Notes: generated from the sequence alone by a model not told the origin. A DNA stretch of 19,317 nucleotides from JAQVUB01 sp033809415 (GCA_033809415.1 JAPXLT010000060.1:1-19317); one strand, 5' to 3'. Counted from the first letter of the stretch, positions 6,870-14,529 are shown. Translations and numbers: made by a program.

Positions 6870-9776
6870 ATGAAAATTCCGAAAGCCTGCCTTCTTGCAA
6901 TGCTAATGCTTTTCCCGCTTGGCCTGCATGCGGACATCACCCTGGTCCGTGACGGAATCCCCGAGGCGACGATCATTCTTGAGAAGTCCCCCACCGCCTC
7001 GGCGCAGCTAGGCGCATTTGAACTGCAGCACCACATCCGTCTGATCAGTGGCGCCACAATGCCCATTGTCCGCGGCGCCACACCCGCGAACACTAAGGTC
7101 ATCATTAAAATCGGCGGAGAGAATGAGGGGCTCAGCGGCGAAAGCAGTCGTATCCAATTCAGCGACAACAAGATCCTACTTACCGGCAATGACAGCCCGG
7201 CATTCCATTCCGTCAACTACGACGAATATTCAGGATTCCCGTCCATCTACAATTCTTTCAAAGGCTCCCTTTATGCCGTTTATGATTTTTTGGAAGACTA
7301 CTGCGGAGTGCGCTTTTATTATATCGATGAAAGTGGCACCACATTCAAGCCCCGCAAAACCATTGCCGTTGTGGAAAAAAACCGCACCTTTACCCCGCCC
7401 CTCGATGCCTTTCGACTGATCTGTGATGACGACCAGAAAATTTCCAAATTCCAGTTTTCCCCCCGGGAGCGTGCTCTCTGGCAGTTGCGCTGGCGCATGA
7501 ACGTCACCTATGGTTTGACTAATCACAATCAGTACAGCATTTATTTTGTACACTGGGGAAAGGCCAAGAACGCAAACTTGGCAAAAGCTTTTCTGGAAAA
7601 GAAGGAAGACCTTTTTGCAAAGGGATTCAAAGGGAAATGCCATCCGGTAGACCCCATCCTGCGAACAAATTTTCCCGAAGATGCCGATATTCCCCCCCAG
7701 CTCTGCTATTCCAACGCCGACACAGTCAAATACTACGCAAACGAGGTTATTACCTATTTCAACGGGGGAAACGTCGTCGGCGGATGGGGAAATTTCAGTG
7801 GCGCCAATGCCGTGGACAAAGCACTTCTTCCGCGCATGCAGGGCAGCCCCTGGTTTTATCCCATTCAAGGCGGCGACACCGGCGGACATTGCCTCTGCGA
7901 CGACTGTAAAAACCGCTTCCCCCTAGACAGCGGGGAAGATGTTTCCAACAACAAATTTCAGTTTATCGCCGATGTCGCCCGGGAGGCCGGGAAAACCCAT
8001 CCGCAAGCCGGAGTATCGACACTGGCGTACATACAAACGCTGAACTATCCCGACAAGGTGAATCTACCGGACAATGTTTCGGTACAATTGTGCCTTCCGA
8101 TATATTCATGGTGGCATCCGGTCGCCTATGAAAAGCAGGCAAGCGTCTACCGGGAATGGATGGAAAAGGAAGGGCGGAGGCGCCCCATCACCCTTTGGAC
8201 GTACCTGTTCAGTACTTACTGGGACGCCCGACACCATTTTGGTAAATTCAAACCCTTTCCTGGACTTTATCCATGGAAAACCGGAGAGATATTCAAGACG
8301 TTCACCCGGGACGGAGTGCGAGGATGGTTCACAGAAGTCGAACTTCAATATAATCACCTGGAAGCCTACCTGGCGGCCAGAATCTGTTACGACCCGTCGC
8401 GGGATCCCGTGCAGATTCTGGAGGAATATTTTACGGATTATTACGGGGATGCCGGACCGCAGATGAAACAGTTCTACCAGGAGATCGAGCAAGCCTACTG
8501 GAGTACGGAAAACTGCCCGCCGGACTGGCTGCAAAACCGGCAGGAGGTCATTGGGTCCAAGGGGCGACGTCATCCCTACTGGACCACAGGACTAATCGGA
8601 CCCGACTATAATTGGAAAATGGGATCTGTGGCGCGGATGGAGAAACTCAATGATCTCATCGAACAGGCAAAAAAACGGGTCAAAACTGAAAATGAAAAGG
8701 TTAGGCTCCAGCGCATCATTGACGGAATTTGGACGAATGCGCTTGAAGGGCGTCGCGAATATGAAACGTTGCAACTTCGCAAAGCTCAGCCTCCCCGTTC
8801 GCTAAGTATCAGCCGAAGGGAAAATTCCGGCGGAGACCCCGGTAAGATTGACTGGGAGCAGGTTTCCAGCGGCGCGGGCTTCGTCGGGCTGCATGGCGAA
8901 AACTCGCCCAATGGCTGCTCGTTGCAGATGGCCGCCGATGACCAATTCCTCTATGGAAAGTTCCAGGATGCAAAGAGCTTTTCCGGCATTCCGCTTCCCA
9001 TTTGGCAAAACGGGCTGGAAATCTTTTTTACCAACAAAGCGCATGACCCCATCCTTCAGCTGGCCGTCCATCCCGATGGCGACACGGTTTTTTTCCAGTA
9101 TCGGAACATCAATGACTCCATAAAACGGGATGAATTCGATCCGGAAATGAAAGTGCTTTCAACAACGACTGAAGAAGGATGGACGCTGCTGTTTTCAGTC
9201 CCGTTGAAAAATTTGCCTCTGCAAAATTCATGTTTGAAGGCAAATTTCTTTCGGAGCACTCCGGAAGGCAACTATAGCTGGACACCGATCTTCAATCAAA
9301 TTTACCGCAATGGAATCGGCATGGCAGGAACCCTGGCCATCTTTCCGATAATCATTCAGGAATCTGAATTCAATTATCACAAAAAAGGAGAGAATTCCAA
9401 CTTGGTTAACGATCCCGCTGCCAGCGATGGAAAAGCCGCCGAAATGAATGGCAATGCCGGATGGAGCGTCAGCTACACGCTGCCAGAGGGCTTTCAGGAA
9501 GGGAAATATCGAATCCTTGCCAGTCTCCGCAGCGATGCTCCACCCGAACCGGATTTGAGTCACAACCTTGGGGTTTATGATTACAAGACAAAAGAGATAA
9601 TCGGGGCAAAAAAAGTCATGGTTGCGGAAATCAGCGGGAAGGAGTTTAAAACCCTGGACCTAGGCATCTTTACCATAAAACCCAAGCAGCAGTACTTTTA
9701 TGTCGGCGGGCTGAACCGGAAAATTCCGGTGAACAAAATCTATGTCGATTTTCTGCAGTTCGAAAAAGTGGATTAA
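6870..9776 (+). CDS. Secreted DUF4838 protein with C-terminal carbohydrate-binding modules
   Basis: A 968-residue exported protein with a signal peptide (residues 1-21, ending GLHA). The N-terminal beta domain (about 22-170) includes SLYAVYDFLEDYCGVRFYYI, as in its neighbour at 2995. The DUF4838 core spans about 180-545, with GGHCLCDDCKNRFPL (C-x-C-x2-C at 341-346), FIADVAREAGKTHP, NVSVQLCLPIYSWWHP and GWFTEVELQYNHLEAYLAAR. Residues about 656-825 look like a CBM9-like module (DDQFLYGKFQD, NGLEIFFTNKAHD, EGWTLLFSVPLKNL, ANFFRSTPEGNYSWTPIF). The last 120 residues resemble a CBM6/35-like sandwich. AAAGGA at 6855-6860 supports the start. It is 187 residues longer than the first DUF4838 protein, the difference being mainly the binding modules. 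Probably a surface glycan-degrading enzyme; substrate and catalytic residues are unknown. Confidence 0.8.
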   Translation: MKIPKACLLAMLMLFPLGLHADITLVRDGIPEATIILEKSPTASAQLGAFELQHHIRLISGATMPIVRGATPANTKVIIKIGGENEGLSGESSRIQFSDNKILLTGNDSPAFHSVNYDEYSGFPSIYNSFKGSLYAVYDFLEDYCGVRFYYIDESGTTFKPRKTIAVVEKNRTFTPPLDAFRLICDDDQKISKFQFSPRERALWQLRWRMNVTYGLTNHNQYSIYFVHWGKAKNANLAKAFLEKKEDLFAKGFKGKCHPVDPILRTNFPEDADIPPQLCYSNADTVKYYANEVITYFNGGNVVGGWGNFSGANAVDKALLPRMQGSPWFYPIQGGDTGGHCLCDDCKNRFPLDSGEDVSNNKFQFIADVAREAGKTHPQAGVSTLAYIQTLNYPDKVNLPDNVSVQLCLPIYSWWHPVAYEKQASVYREWMEKEGRRRPITLWTYLFSTYWDARHHFGKFKPFPGLYPWKTGEIFKTFTRDGVRGWFTEVELQYNHLEAYLAARICYDPSRDPVQILEEYFTDYYGDAGPQMKQFYQEIEQAYWSTENCPPDWLQNRQEVIGSKGRRHPYWTTGLIGPDYNWKMGSVARMEKLNDLIEQAKKRVKTENEKVRLQRIIDGIWTNALEGRREYETLQLRKAQPPRSLSISRRENSGGDPGKIDWEQVSSGAGFVGLHGENSPNGCSLQMAADDQFLYGKFQDAKSFSGIPLPIWQNGLEIFFTNKAHDPILQLAVHPDGDTVFFQYRNINDSIKRDEFDPEMKVLSTTTEEGWTLLFSVPLKNLPLQNSCLKANFFRSTPEGNYSWTPIFNQIYRNGIGMAGTLAIFPIIIQESEFNYHKKGENSNLVNDPAASDGKAAEMNGNAGWSVSYTLPEGFQEGKYRILASLRSDAPPEPDLSHNLGVYDYKTKEIIGAKKVMVAEISGKEFKTLDLGIFTIKPKQQYFYVGGLNRKIPVNKIYVDFLQFEKVD

Positions 9777-9880
9777 TTGTTCAAACATAATCCGGTTCTG
9801 TTCAAAGGTGGCGTTTTGCAGAAAAAACCTTGACACAGTTACCCTTCATTGACAGTTTTACAGACAGGAGAGTCCAAAAA

Positions 9881-11741
9881 ATGGAAACCAAGCCTTTTCT
9901 TGCCTACCGTTCTTTTTATACCCCGCTGAATACCATCGAAAAATTCGCCGGATGCGGATATGAGACGATTTGCGTTTTTCCCGCACACACGGTTAATTCC
10001 CGCGGGACGCCGTATTCCCAATACCGGCCGGTCTGGCTCTGGTTCGACAAGCTGGATTTTTCACCCCTCGATGACATGATCACGGATATTTCCCGAGCCA
10101 TGCCGGAGGCAAAATTCCTCTGCATGATTGACTTGAATTCGCCTGTCTGGCTTGAACACATGAATTGCTACAGCTGCTCGGACAGCTTTAATAACCTTGG
10201 AAAGGCCATTCACAATCCGGAATGGCTGCAGCCTACCAAACAGTTCCTGGAAAAGTTCCTGCGTTACACTGAAGAAAAATACGGGGATCGCATCCTGGCC
10301 TACATTCCTGCCTGTGGCGCCACGGATGAATGGTATGATTACTCCAATGGCACGGAAGGCACCCATCGGCGCGAAGCCTGGCGAAAATGGAATTTGGAGC
10401 GCGGCAATGACGATCCCATCGACATCCCGCCCCAATCGGTGCGCGAACATACTCCGCATGAGGGGTTCCTGCGTAATTTCGAGACCGACAGGGAAGCGAT
10501 CAATTACTGGAAATTCTGCAATGAAGCGATCGCTGATGCTCTTCTCGATTTTGCCGCCATCACCCGTAAGCTTATCCGCAAGGAAACGCAGGTCGGCTGC
10601 TTCTATGGCTACATTCTTGAAAAATGCTACCGCACTCTGGTATCCTGTGGACATCTCGCGTATGAACGGGTACTTGATTCCCCCGACATCGATTTTCTTA
10701 TCAGCCCGGGCACCTACACTGACCGGGAAATCGGTGGCGGAAGCGGCTTCCTGATTCCGAATGGAACGGCTGCGATCCGGGGCAAAAGAGTGCTTCATGA
10801 ATGCGACCAGCGCACGCACACCTACAATTCATATCTGACTCCCTACATCAATTTGCGCGTAAATTCCGCCTGGCCGGATGAAAAATCGACGGTTGCCGGC
10901 TTGAAGCGTGAGGCTTCNNNNNNNNNNGGCTTCTCTTGGACTTCTAAAACGTGCGAATCTCTGGTGGTTCGACATGTGGGGTGACTATTATCAGGGAGAG
11001 GTCGTCATGAACACCCTGAAACAAGTCCGCAAATTATGGGACGAGCGATCAGGAATTCCTGCCCGCGATGTCTGCGAGGTGGCTCTGATTGTCGACCCGG
11101 ACAGCACCTACCTGGTCAACGAAAACCATCCTTTCGCTCCCGAAATGAATCGGGGCTTGCGAAACAAGCTGAACCGACTGGGTGCCCCGTTCGAAGTCTA
11201 TTCCTTCAATGACATCCCGATGATCCCGAACTTCGAACGCTATAAGTTTGTAATTTTTTCCTCGGCTTTCCGAATATCCCCTGAAAAACATGCCATTCTC
11301 CAGCAACATGTTTTGCGTGCCGGTCGCTTTATTCTGTGGCTGTATGCGCCTGGCATCGCAATGGAAGGGACTTTCCATACGGACAACTGCAAGAAGCTCA
11401 CGGGCATCCCGTACAAAGCTTCCGGGCTGCAAGTAAAAAACATGGGGAATTGGCACTCCTGTTATATCTACGACTACCGGGAAGTGACCCCCGCAGTTTT
11501 GAAGAAGCTGGCGCAAGAGGCGGGCGTATTGCTCTATACGGAAAAGGAGTTGCCGGTTTATGCGGAAGGTAATCTCCTGGCGGTCCATGTCAAAGAAGGT
11601 GGCCAAATCCCCTTGTCGGTACCGCCGGAATTTCATTCGGCGGAGGAGCTTTTCACAGGAAAAATTTGCACGGTGGAAAATGGCCGGTTCGAATATGATT
11701 TCCTGTCACCAGACACCGCACTTTTTGCCCTGAAAAAATAG
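9881..11741 (+). CDS. GH42-like beta-galactosidase-type hydrolase (split by an N gap)
   Basis: Read across the ten-N gap the gene encodes about 614 residues without a signal peptide, so it is probably cytoplasmic. The N-terminal half looks like a TIM-barrel glycoside hydrolase of the GH42-like group. Candidate catalytic glutamates are E150 in ACGATDEWYDY and E307 in VLHECDQRTH, followed by NLWWFDMWGDYYQG. The C-terminal half (after DVCEVALIVDPDSTYLVNE) resembles the GH42 trimerisation domain with a glutamine-amidotransferase-like fold (FERYKFVIFSSAFRISPEKH, GRFILWLYAPGI). AGGAGAG 8 nt upstream supports ATG 9881 over the TTG at 9830. As deposited, the two halves are in different frames; removing the Ns plus one of two flanking GGCTTC copies (16 bases) restores one frame reading REASLGLLKRANLWW. 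It lies 104 bp after the DUF4838 gene and is likely part of the same cluster. Confidence 0.75.
10918..10927. other. Scaffold gap of ten Ns inside the hydrolase gene
   Basis: Ten undetermined bases. The left contig ends ...GAGGCTTC and the right contig begins GGCTTCTCTTGG, so both ends share GGCTTC. Merging the ends through this overlap restores the reading frame, so the gap probably contains no missing sequence. Confidence 0.85.
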
Positions 11742-11748
11742 CGTATCA

Positions 11749-11800
11749 GGGGACAGGGTGCAGGGTGCAGGGTGCAGGGGACAGGGTGCAGGGTGCAGGG
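11749..11800 (+). repeat. G-rich 7-bp tandem array with G-quadruplex potential
   Basis: Eight G-runs of three or four begin at exactly 7-bp intervals (11749, 11756, 11763, 11770, 11777, 11784, 11791, 11798), separated by TGCA or ACA. The pattern GGG-N4-GGG-N4-GGG-N4-GGG fits the canonical G-quadruplex motif twice over. The array starts 7 bp after the hydrolase stop codon and would lie in the 3' untranslated part of that mRNA on the G-rich strand. It is followed by CAATACTCTTACTT, which is also found, inverted, beside the array at 14475-14527. Confidence 0.9.
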
Positions 11801-11960
11801 CAATACTCTTACTTTCAGACAACTGAACCTCAGGTTCAAAAAAACGTGCGTTATTTTTTCTTCATCTGATTGCTAAGCAATAATTTAAGTATGGCAAAAA
11901 TTTATATTGTTGAAATTTGACTTGTGAAAATGCAGTGGCACTTTTAGCCCGGCTGCACAA

Positions 11961-12200
11961 TAATAACCCCCGGTGACCGAGCCCGGAGGGCGAGGGAACC
12001 GGGGGTGGGCGGCACCCAAGAACCAGCGCCCGGAGGGCGGCACAAACGCAGTCTTGTCGAAAGCCTTGAGCAGTTGGAAAAGTTCATTTCCACTTGTTGT
12101 TGCGCCCTCCGGGCGCGGTTTTTGGGGCAGTCCCTACCCCGGGTTGCGTCGTGCTCCGCACTTCCTCACCCGGGGTTATTTTTGTATGGCGCTCCGCGCC
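11961..12200. repeat. Nested palindrome array with GGA/TCC triloops
   Basis: A GC-rich intergenic block with five short perfect palindromes: GCCC-GGA-GGGC (11981-11991), CGCCC-GGA-GGGCG (12027-12039), GCGCCC-TCC-GGGCGC (12102-12116), GTGC-TCC-GCAC (12151-12161) and GGCGC-TCC-GCGCC (12188-12200). Two longer stems enclose the first and fourth: ACCCCCGGT/ACCGGGGGT (11966-11974, 11998-12006) and ACCCCGGGT/ACCCGGGGT (12136-12144, 12168-12176). The left and right halves are roughly reverse complements of each other around a unique centre near 12045-12095. The interval 11815-11960 has no gene or motif I can name, and short open frames through the array have no protein-like composition. Confidence 0.75.
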
Positions 12201-12352
12201 GGGTGAACCGCTCAAGAAAGTATCGGCAGGACTTGAATGAATCATCTCAAAAACAAAAATAGTGCCAGTGCAACTTCACAGAGATTCAGTTATCTGACTT
12301 TAGGAGTTATAACAAAATTACTTTTACAGCTATTCCACCAAGGTCCAAGCTC

Positions 12353-12463
12353 CAGGGCGTTTTCATTCATTTTCATGGACATGGACAAGAATGGACATCG
12401 TGTCCCTGTCCATTAAAAAAACGAGACATTTCCCGATGGGATTGGGAGAATGAAAACGCCCTG
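12353..12463. repeat. MITE-like element with 16-bp terminal inverted repeats
   Basis: CAGGGCGTTTTCATTC (12353-12368) is perfectly inverted at 12448-12463, giving a 111-bp unit. The inside holds a secondary stem built on ATGGACA...GGACA-TCG-TGTCC...TGTCCAT. A third copy of the 16-mer lies at 19161-19176. There is no coding capacity and no clear target-site duplication. It may be a non-autonomous mobile element or a REP-like hairpin. Confidence 0.55.
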
Positions 12464-12721
12464 CCAGGATTAGGAATTGCTATGACTTCTTGGGATTTTT
12501 CATGTTTCTATATGACTTCTTATGATTCTTCTTGAAATTTCGTTTTTGCGGCACTATGTTTTCGCCGTGGTTCAGACAGCCTCCAAGCCCCACCCAACCT
12601 AGGGGGCGAACCACCCTTACCGCACGCGCGAGGCGAAGGAGGGTGCAGGGGACGAAGTAGACAGGGTGGACAGAAGACGAACGTCCCCAACGCACCACGC
12701 ACACCACGCGCCCTTTTTGGA
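12464..12721. other. Intergenic mosaic of repeat fragments
   Basis: No intact gene is apparent. TATGACTTCTT occurs at 12481-12491 and again 30 bp later at 12511-12521, which looks like a decayed tandem repeat. At 12640-12672 GGGTGCAGGGG and ACAGGGTGGACAG resemble degenerate units of the G-rich 7-bp arrays. Minus-strand open frames here have low-complexity composition and no recognisable domain. Confidence 0.5.
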
Positions 12722-12876
12722 CGCCCTCTACGTAAAATGATGAAATACAGCCGTGCATATGGCGGAGCTGATCCAGAGCTTATAGAGGGTGATGTTTTCA
12801 AAATCATTATCAGCGTGCTTGATTTTGGCGAGAAACCGGAGACTGCCAGCCCCAAGGCCCCAGTCGAGGTTCCAGT
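12722..12876 (+). pseudogene. Remnant of an AlbA_2/HATPase_c_4-type ATP-binding regulator
   Basis: The plus-strand frame reads RKMMKYSRAYGGADPELIEG, DVFKIIISVLDF, then GEKPETASPKAPVEVPV. The SRAYGG-ADPE-IEGDVF stretch is characteristic of the end of the ATPase domain in predicted AlbA_2/HATPase_c_4 regulators. The rest of the protein is missing on both sides: GC-rich repeat DNA precedes it and a TTCGTGG-type repeat follows. It overlaps the remnant at 1441-1707 only in the ETA-PKAPVE linker, so the two remnants keep adjacent parts of one protein type. Confidence 0.6.
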
Positions 12877-12892
12877 CACTAACTCTATTTTC

Positions 12893-12927
12893 ATGTGGTT
12901 CGTGTGGTTCGTGGTAAAAAACAGGTT
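12893..12927 (+). repeat. Dispersed TTCGTGG-type repeat before cysteate synthase
   Basis: TTCATGTGGTTCGTGTGGTT followed by CGTGGTAAAAAACAGG belongs to the same dispersed family as the unit at 514-580. It ends about 40 bp before the cysteate synthase start, so that gene's promoter must lie in or very near repeat DNA; I see no convincing -35/-10 pair. Confidence 0.5.
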
Positions 12928-12965
12928 ATAACTCCCCAAGTTCCGTATAAATTGAGGTCAATAAG

Positions 12966-14246
12966 ATGAATGATTATTCGTTGCGTTGTGTAGAATGCGG
13001 CAAGATTTTTGACGACAGCGAGTCGGGTTTCCTGCTCGAATGCGATGAGGGGCATGGACCATCGCTGCTGCAAGCCGATTACACTGTGCTGGATTTCAAT
13101 CTTGATATCGAATATGACGGCATCTACCGTTTCCGGGAATGGCTGCCGATCCGACGCTGTCTGGACCATTCACCGCGCACCGTCATCATCGAATCCGAAG
13201 AACTTTCCAGCAGCCTAGGTCTTTCCGACCTGCATTTCGCCTTCAATGGATACTGGCCGGAAAAAGAAGCCAATATGCTGACTTGCAGTTTCAAGGAACT
13301 CGAGGCCGCTGCCGTCCTTGCACGAATCCCGGATAGCGAGCAGCGCACAATGGTCATCTCATCCGCCGGCAATACCGGACGCGCCTTCCTTGAATATGGA
13401 TCGCGCACCAACACCCGGATGCTGGTCGTAGTACCGGAATGCGCCCTGCCCTGCATGTGGGGAAGCATCCCAAAAGGCGATTGCTGCAAACTGGTCGCCC
13501 TCGAAGATGCGGATTATTTTGACGCCATCGAACTGGGAAACCAGATCGCCGCACTGCCGCAGTTCTTCGCCGAGGGCGGTGCCAAAAATGTCGCGCGCCG
13601 TGACGGCATGGGCACCGTCATGCTCAGTGCAGCGGCAGCACTCGAGAGGATTCCCGATCATTACTTTCAGGCTGTCGGCAGCGGCACCGGCGCCATTGCC
13701 GCCTGGGAAATGGCCTGGCGACTAACTGCGGATGGACGCTACGGTCAACGCATCCCGCGCCTCCACCTCTCGCAGAACATCCCCTTCACCATTATGAGCG
13801 ATGCCTGGGGTAATCAGCAGCGCGACCTGCCGGATATGCCACTCGAGGAAGCGCGCAGCAAAGCCAAAGCCGTCTATGCAACCGTCCTGAGCAACCGCAA
13901 GCCGCCCTACAGCCTCAGCGGCGGACTCTTCGATGCCCTGAGCGATTCCTATGGCATCATGTATAACATAACCGAAGAGGAAGCCCGGACAGCCGGACAA
14001 CGCTTTACTGACGCCGAAGGCATAGACCTGGACCCCGCCGCCGAAGTCGCACTGGCATCCCTGTTCAAGGCTGTTGACGCCAAAATCATCGCCCCAGATA
14101 ACTGCATCCTGGTCAATCTCACCGGTGGCGGTGCAAAGCGTTTTGCCGCCGAAAACCGCCAGATTCCCTTCTCTCCCGATCTGACTTTCCGCAAGGATGA
14201 AGTCAATCCGCAATCCATCCAAGCAAAAATCGCTTCGATCCTGTAA
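12966..14246 (+). CDS. Cysteate synthase (PLP-dependent, threonine-synthase-like)
   Basis: A 426-residue fold-type II PLP enzyme. Cysteate synthase converts O-phospho-L-serine plus sulfite to L-cysteate plus phosphate, a step of coenzyme M synthesis in methanogens such as Methanosarcina. Features matching that enzyme as I remember it: an N-terminal CVECG/LLECD cysteine cluster (C8, C11, C26), the segment NGYWPEKEANMLTCSFKELEA with the likely PLP lysine K110 in place of the SFKDRG motif of threonine synthase, SSAGNTGRAF (132-141), AEGGAKNVARRDGMGTVML (202-220), DHYFQAVGSGTG (231-242) as the phosphate-binding region, TVLSNRKPPYSLSGGLFDAL, and a final NLTGGGAKR. Length is right. GAGG 8 nt upstream supports the start. 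No other coenzyme M gene is in the window, so the fate of cysteate (sulfonolipid, sulfolactate, taurine-like compounds) is open. Confidence 0.85.
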   Translation: MNDYSLRCVECGKIFDDSESGFLLECDEGHGPSLLQADYTVLDFNLDIEYDGIYRFREWLPIRRCLDHSPRTVIIESEELSSSLGLSDLHFAFNGYWPEKEANMLTCSFKELEAAAVLARIPDSEQRTMVISSAGNTGRAFLEYGSRTNTRMLVVVPECALPCMWGSIPKGDCCKLVALEDADYFDAIELGNQIAALPQFFAEGGAKNVARRDGMGTVMLSAAAALERIPDHYFQAVGSGTGAIAAWEMAWRLTADGRYGQRIPRLHLSQNIPFTIMSDAWGNQQRDLPDMPLEEARSKAKAVYATVLSNRKPPYSLSGGLFDALSDSYGIMYNITEEEARTAGQRFTDAEGIDLDPAAEVALASLFKAVDAKIIAPDNCILVNLTGGGAKRFAAENRQIPFSPDLTFRKDEVNPQSIQAKIASIL

Positions 14247-14280
14247 GATAAGAACACAGGGTGGACTGGCGTCCTCAACC

Positions 14281-14318
14281 TATTTTTTAACAACGAAAAA
14301 ACACGAAAAGGCACGAAA
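14281..14318 (-). repeat. Dispersed TTTCGTGG-type repeat, inverted
   Basis: On the minus strand this reads TTCGTGCCTTTTCGTG then TTTTTTCGTTGTTAAAAAATA, the same family as 514-580 but in the opposite orientation. It lies 34 bp after the cysteate synthase stop. The rest of 14247-14474 has a GAACCGCCAAGGACGCCAAG fragment similar to the ACCACCAAGGCACGC part at 514-580 and no gene. Confidence 0.55.
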
Positions 14319-14474
14319 TTTTTTATAGGGGTTGTTGCTTCGACGGATGGAATGGCACGCAGAATCGCGGTTTGGTCTGTTGGTTTCTCGTCATTGAACC
14401 GCCAAGGACGCCAAGTCCGGCTTTACGGAGTTGAGTTGTCTGTTTGGTTACAAAGCATTAAGTAAAGAGTATTG

Positions 14475-14527
14475 CCCTGCACCCTGCACCCTGTCACCTG
14501 CACCCTGCACCCTGCCACCTGCACCCT
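14475..14527 (-). repeat. G-rich 7-bp tandem array, inverted partner
   Basis: CCCTGCA-type units on the plus strand, i.e. GGGTGCA units on the minus strand, with two degenerate GGTGGCA/GGTGACA units. Six full GGG runs remain. The adjacent AAGAGTATTG (14465-14474) is the reverse complement of CAATACTCTT beside the first array, so array plus flank form one element present in both orientations. It begins 2 bp after the stop codon of the minus-strand AAA/nuclease gene, again placing the G-rich strand in the 3' untranslated region. Confidence 0.9.
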
Positions 14528-14529
14528 AT

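Noticed and set aside
9830..9858. A promoter before the hydrolase gene (TTGACA at 9830)
   Set aside because: No acceptable -10 box lies 16-18 bp downstream, so co-transcription with the preceding gene is as likely.
9830..10984. Two separate or frameshifted genes around the N gap
   Set aside because: Merging the overlapping contig ends restores a single frame with continuous hydrolase-like sequence, so no real frameshift is needed.
11749..11800. CRISPR array
   Set aside because: The period is 7 bp with no unique spacers; it is a minisatellite.
11973..12262. Short open frames in the palindrome array
   Set aside because: They run through inverted-repeat GC-rich DNA, lack a start signal and have no recognisable protein features.
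12480..12939. Minus-strand open frames of 92 and 139 codons
   Set aside because: They cross several unrelated repeat fragments and the antisense of the regulator remnant; composition is not protein-like.
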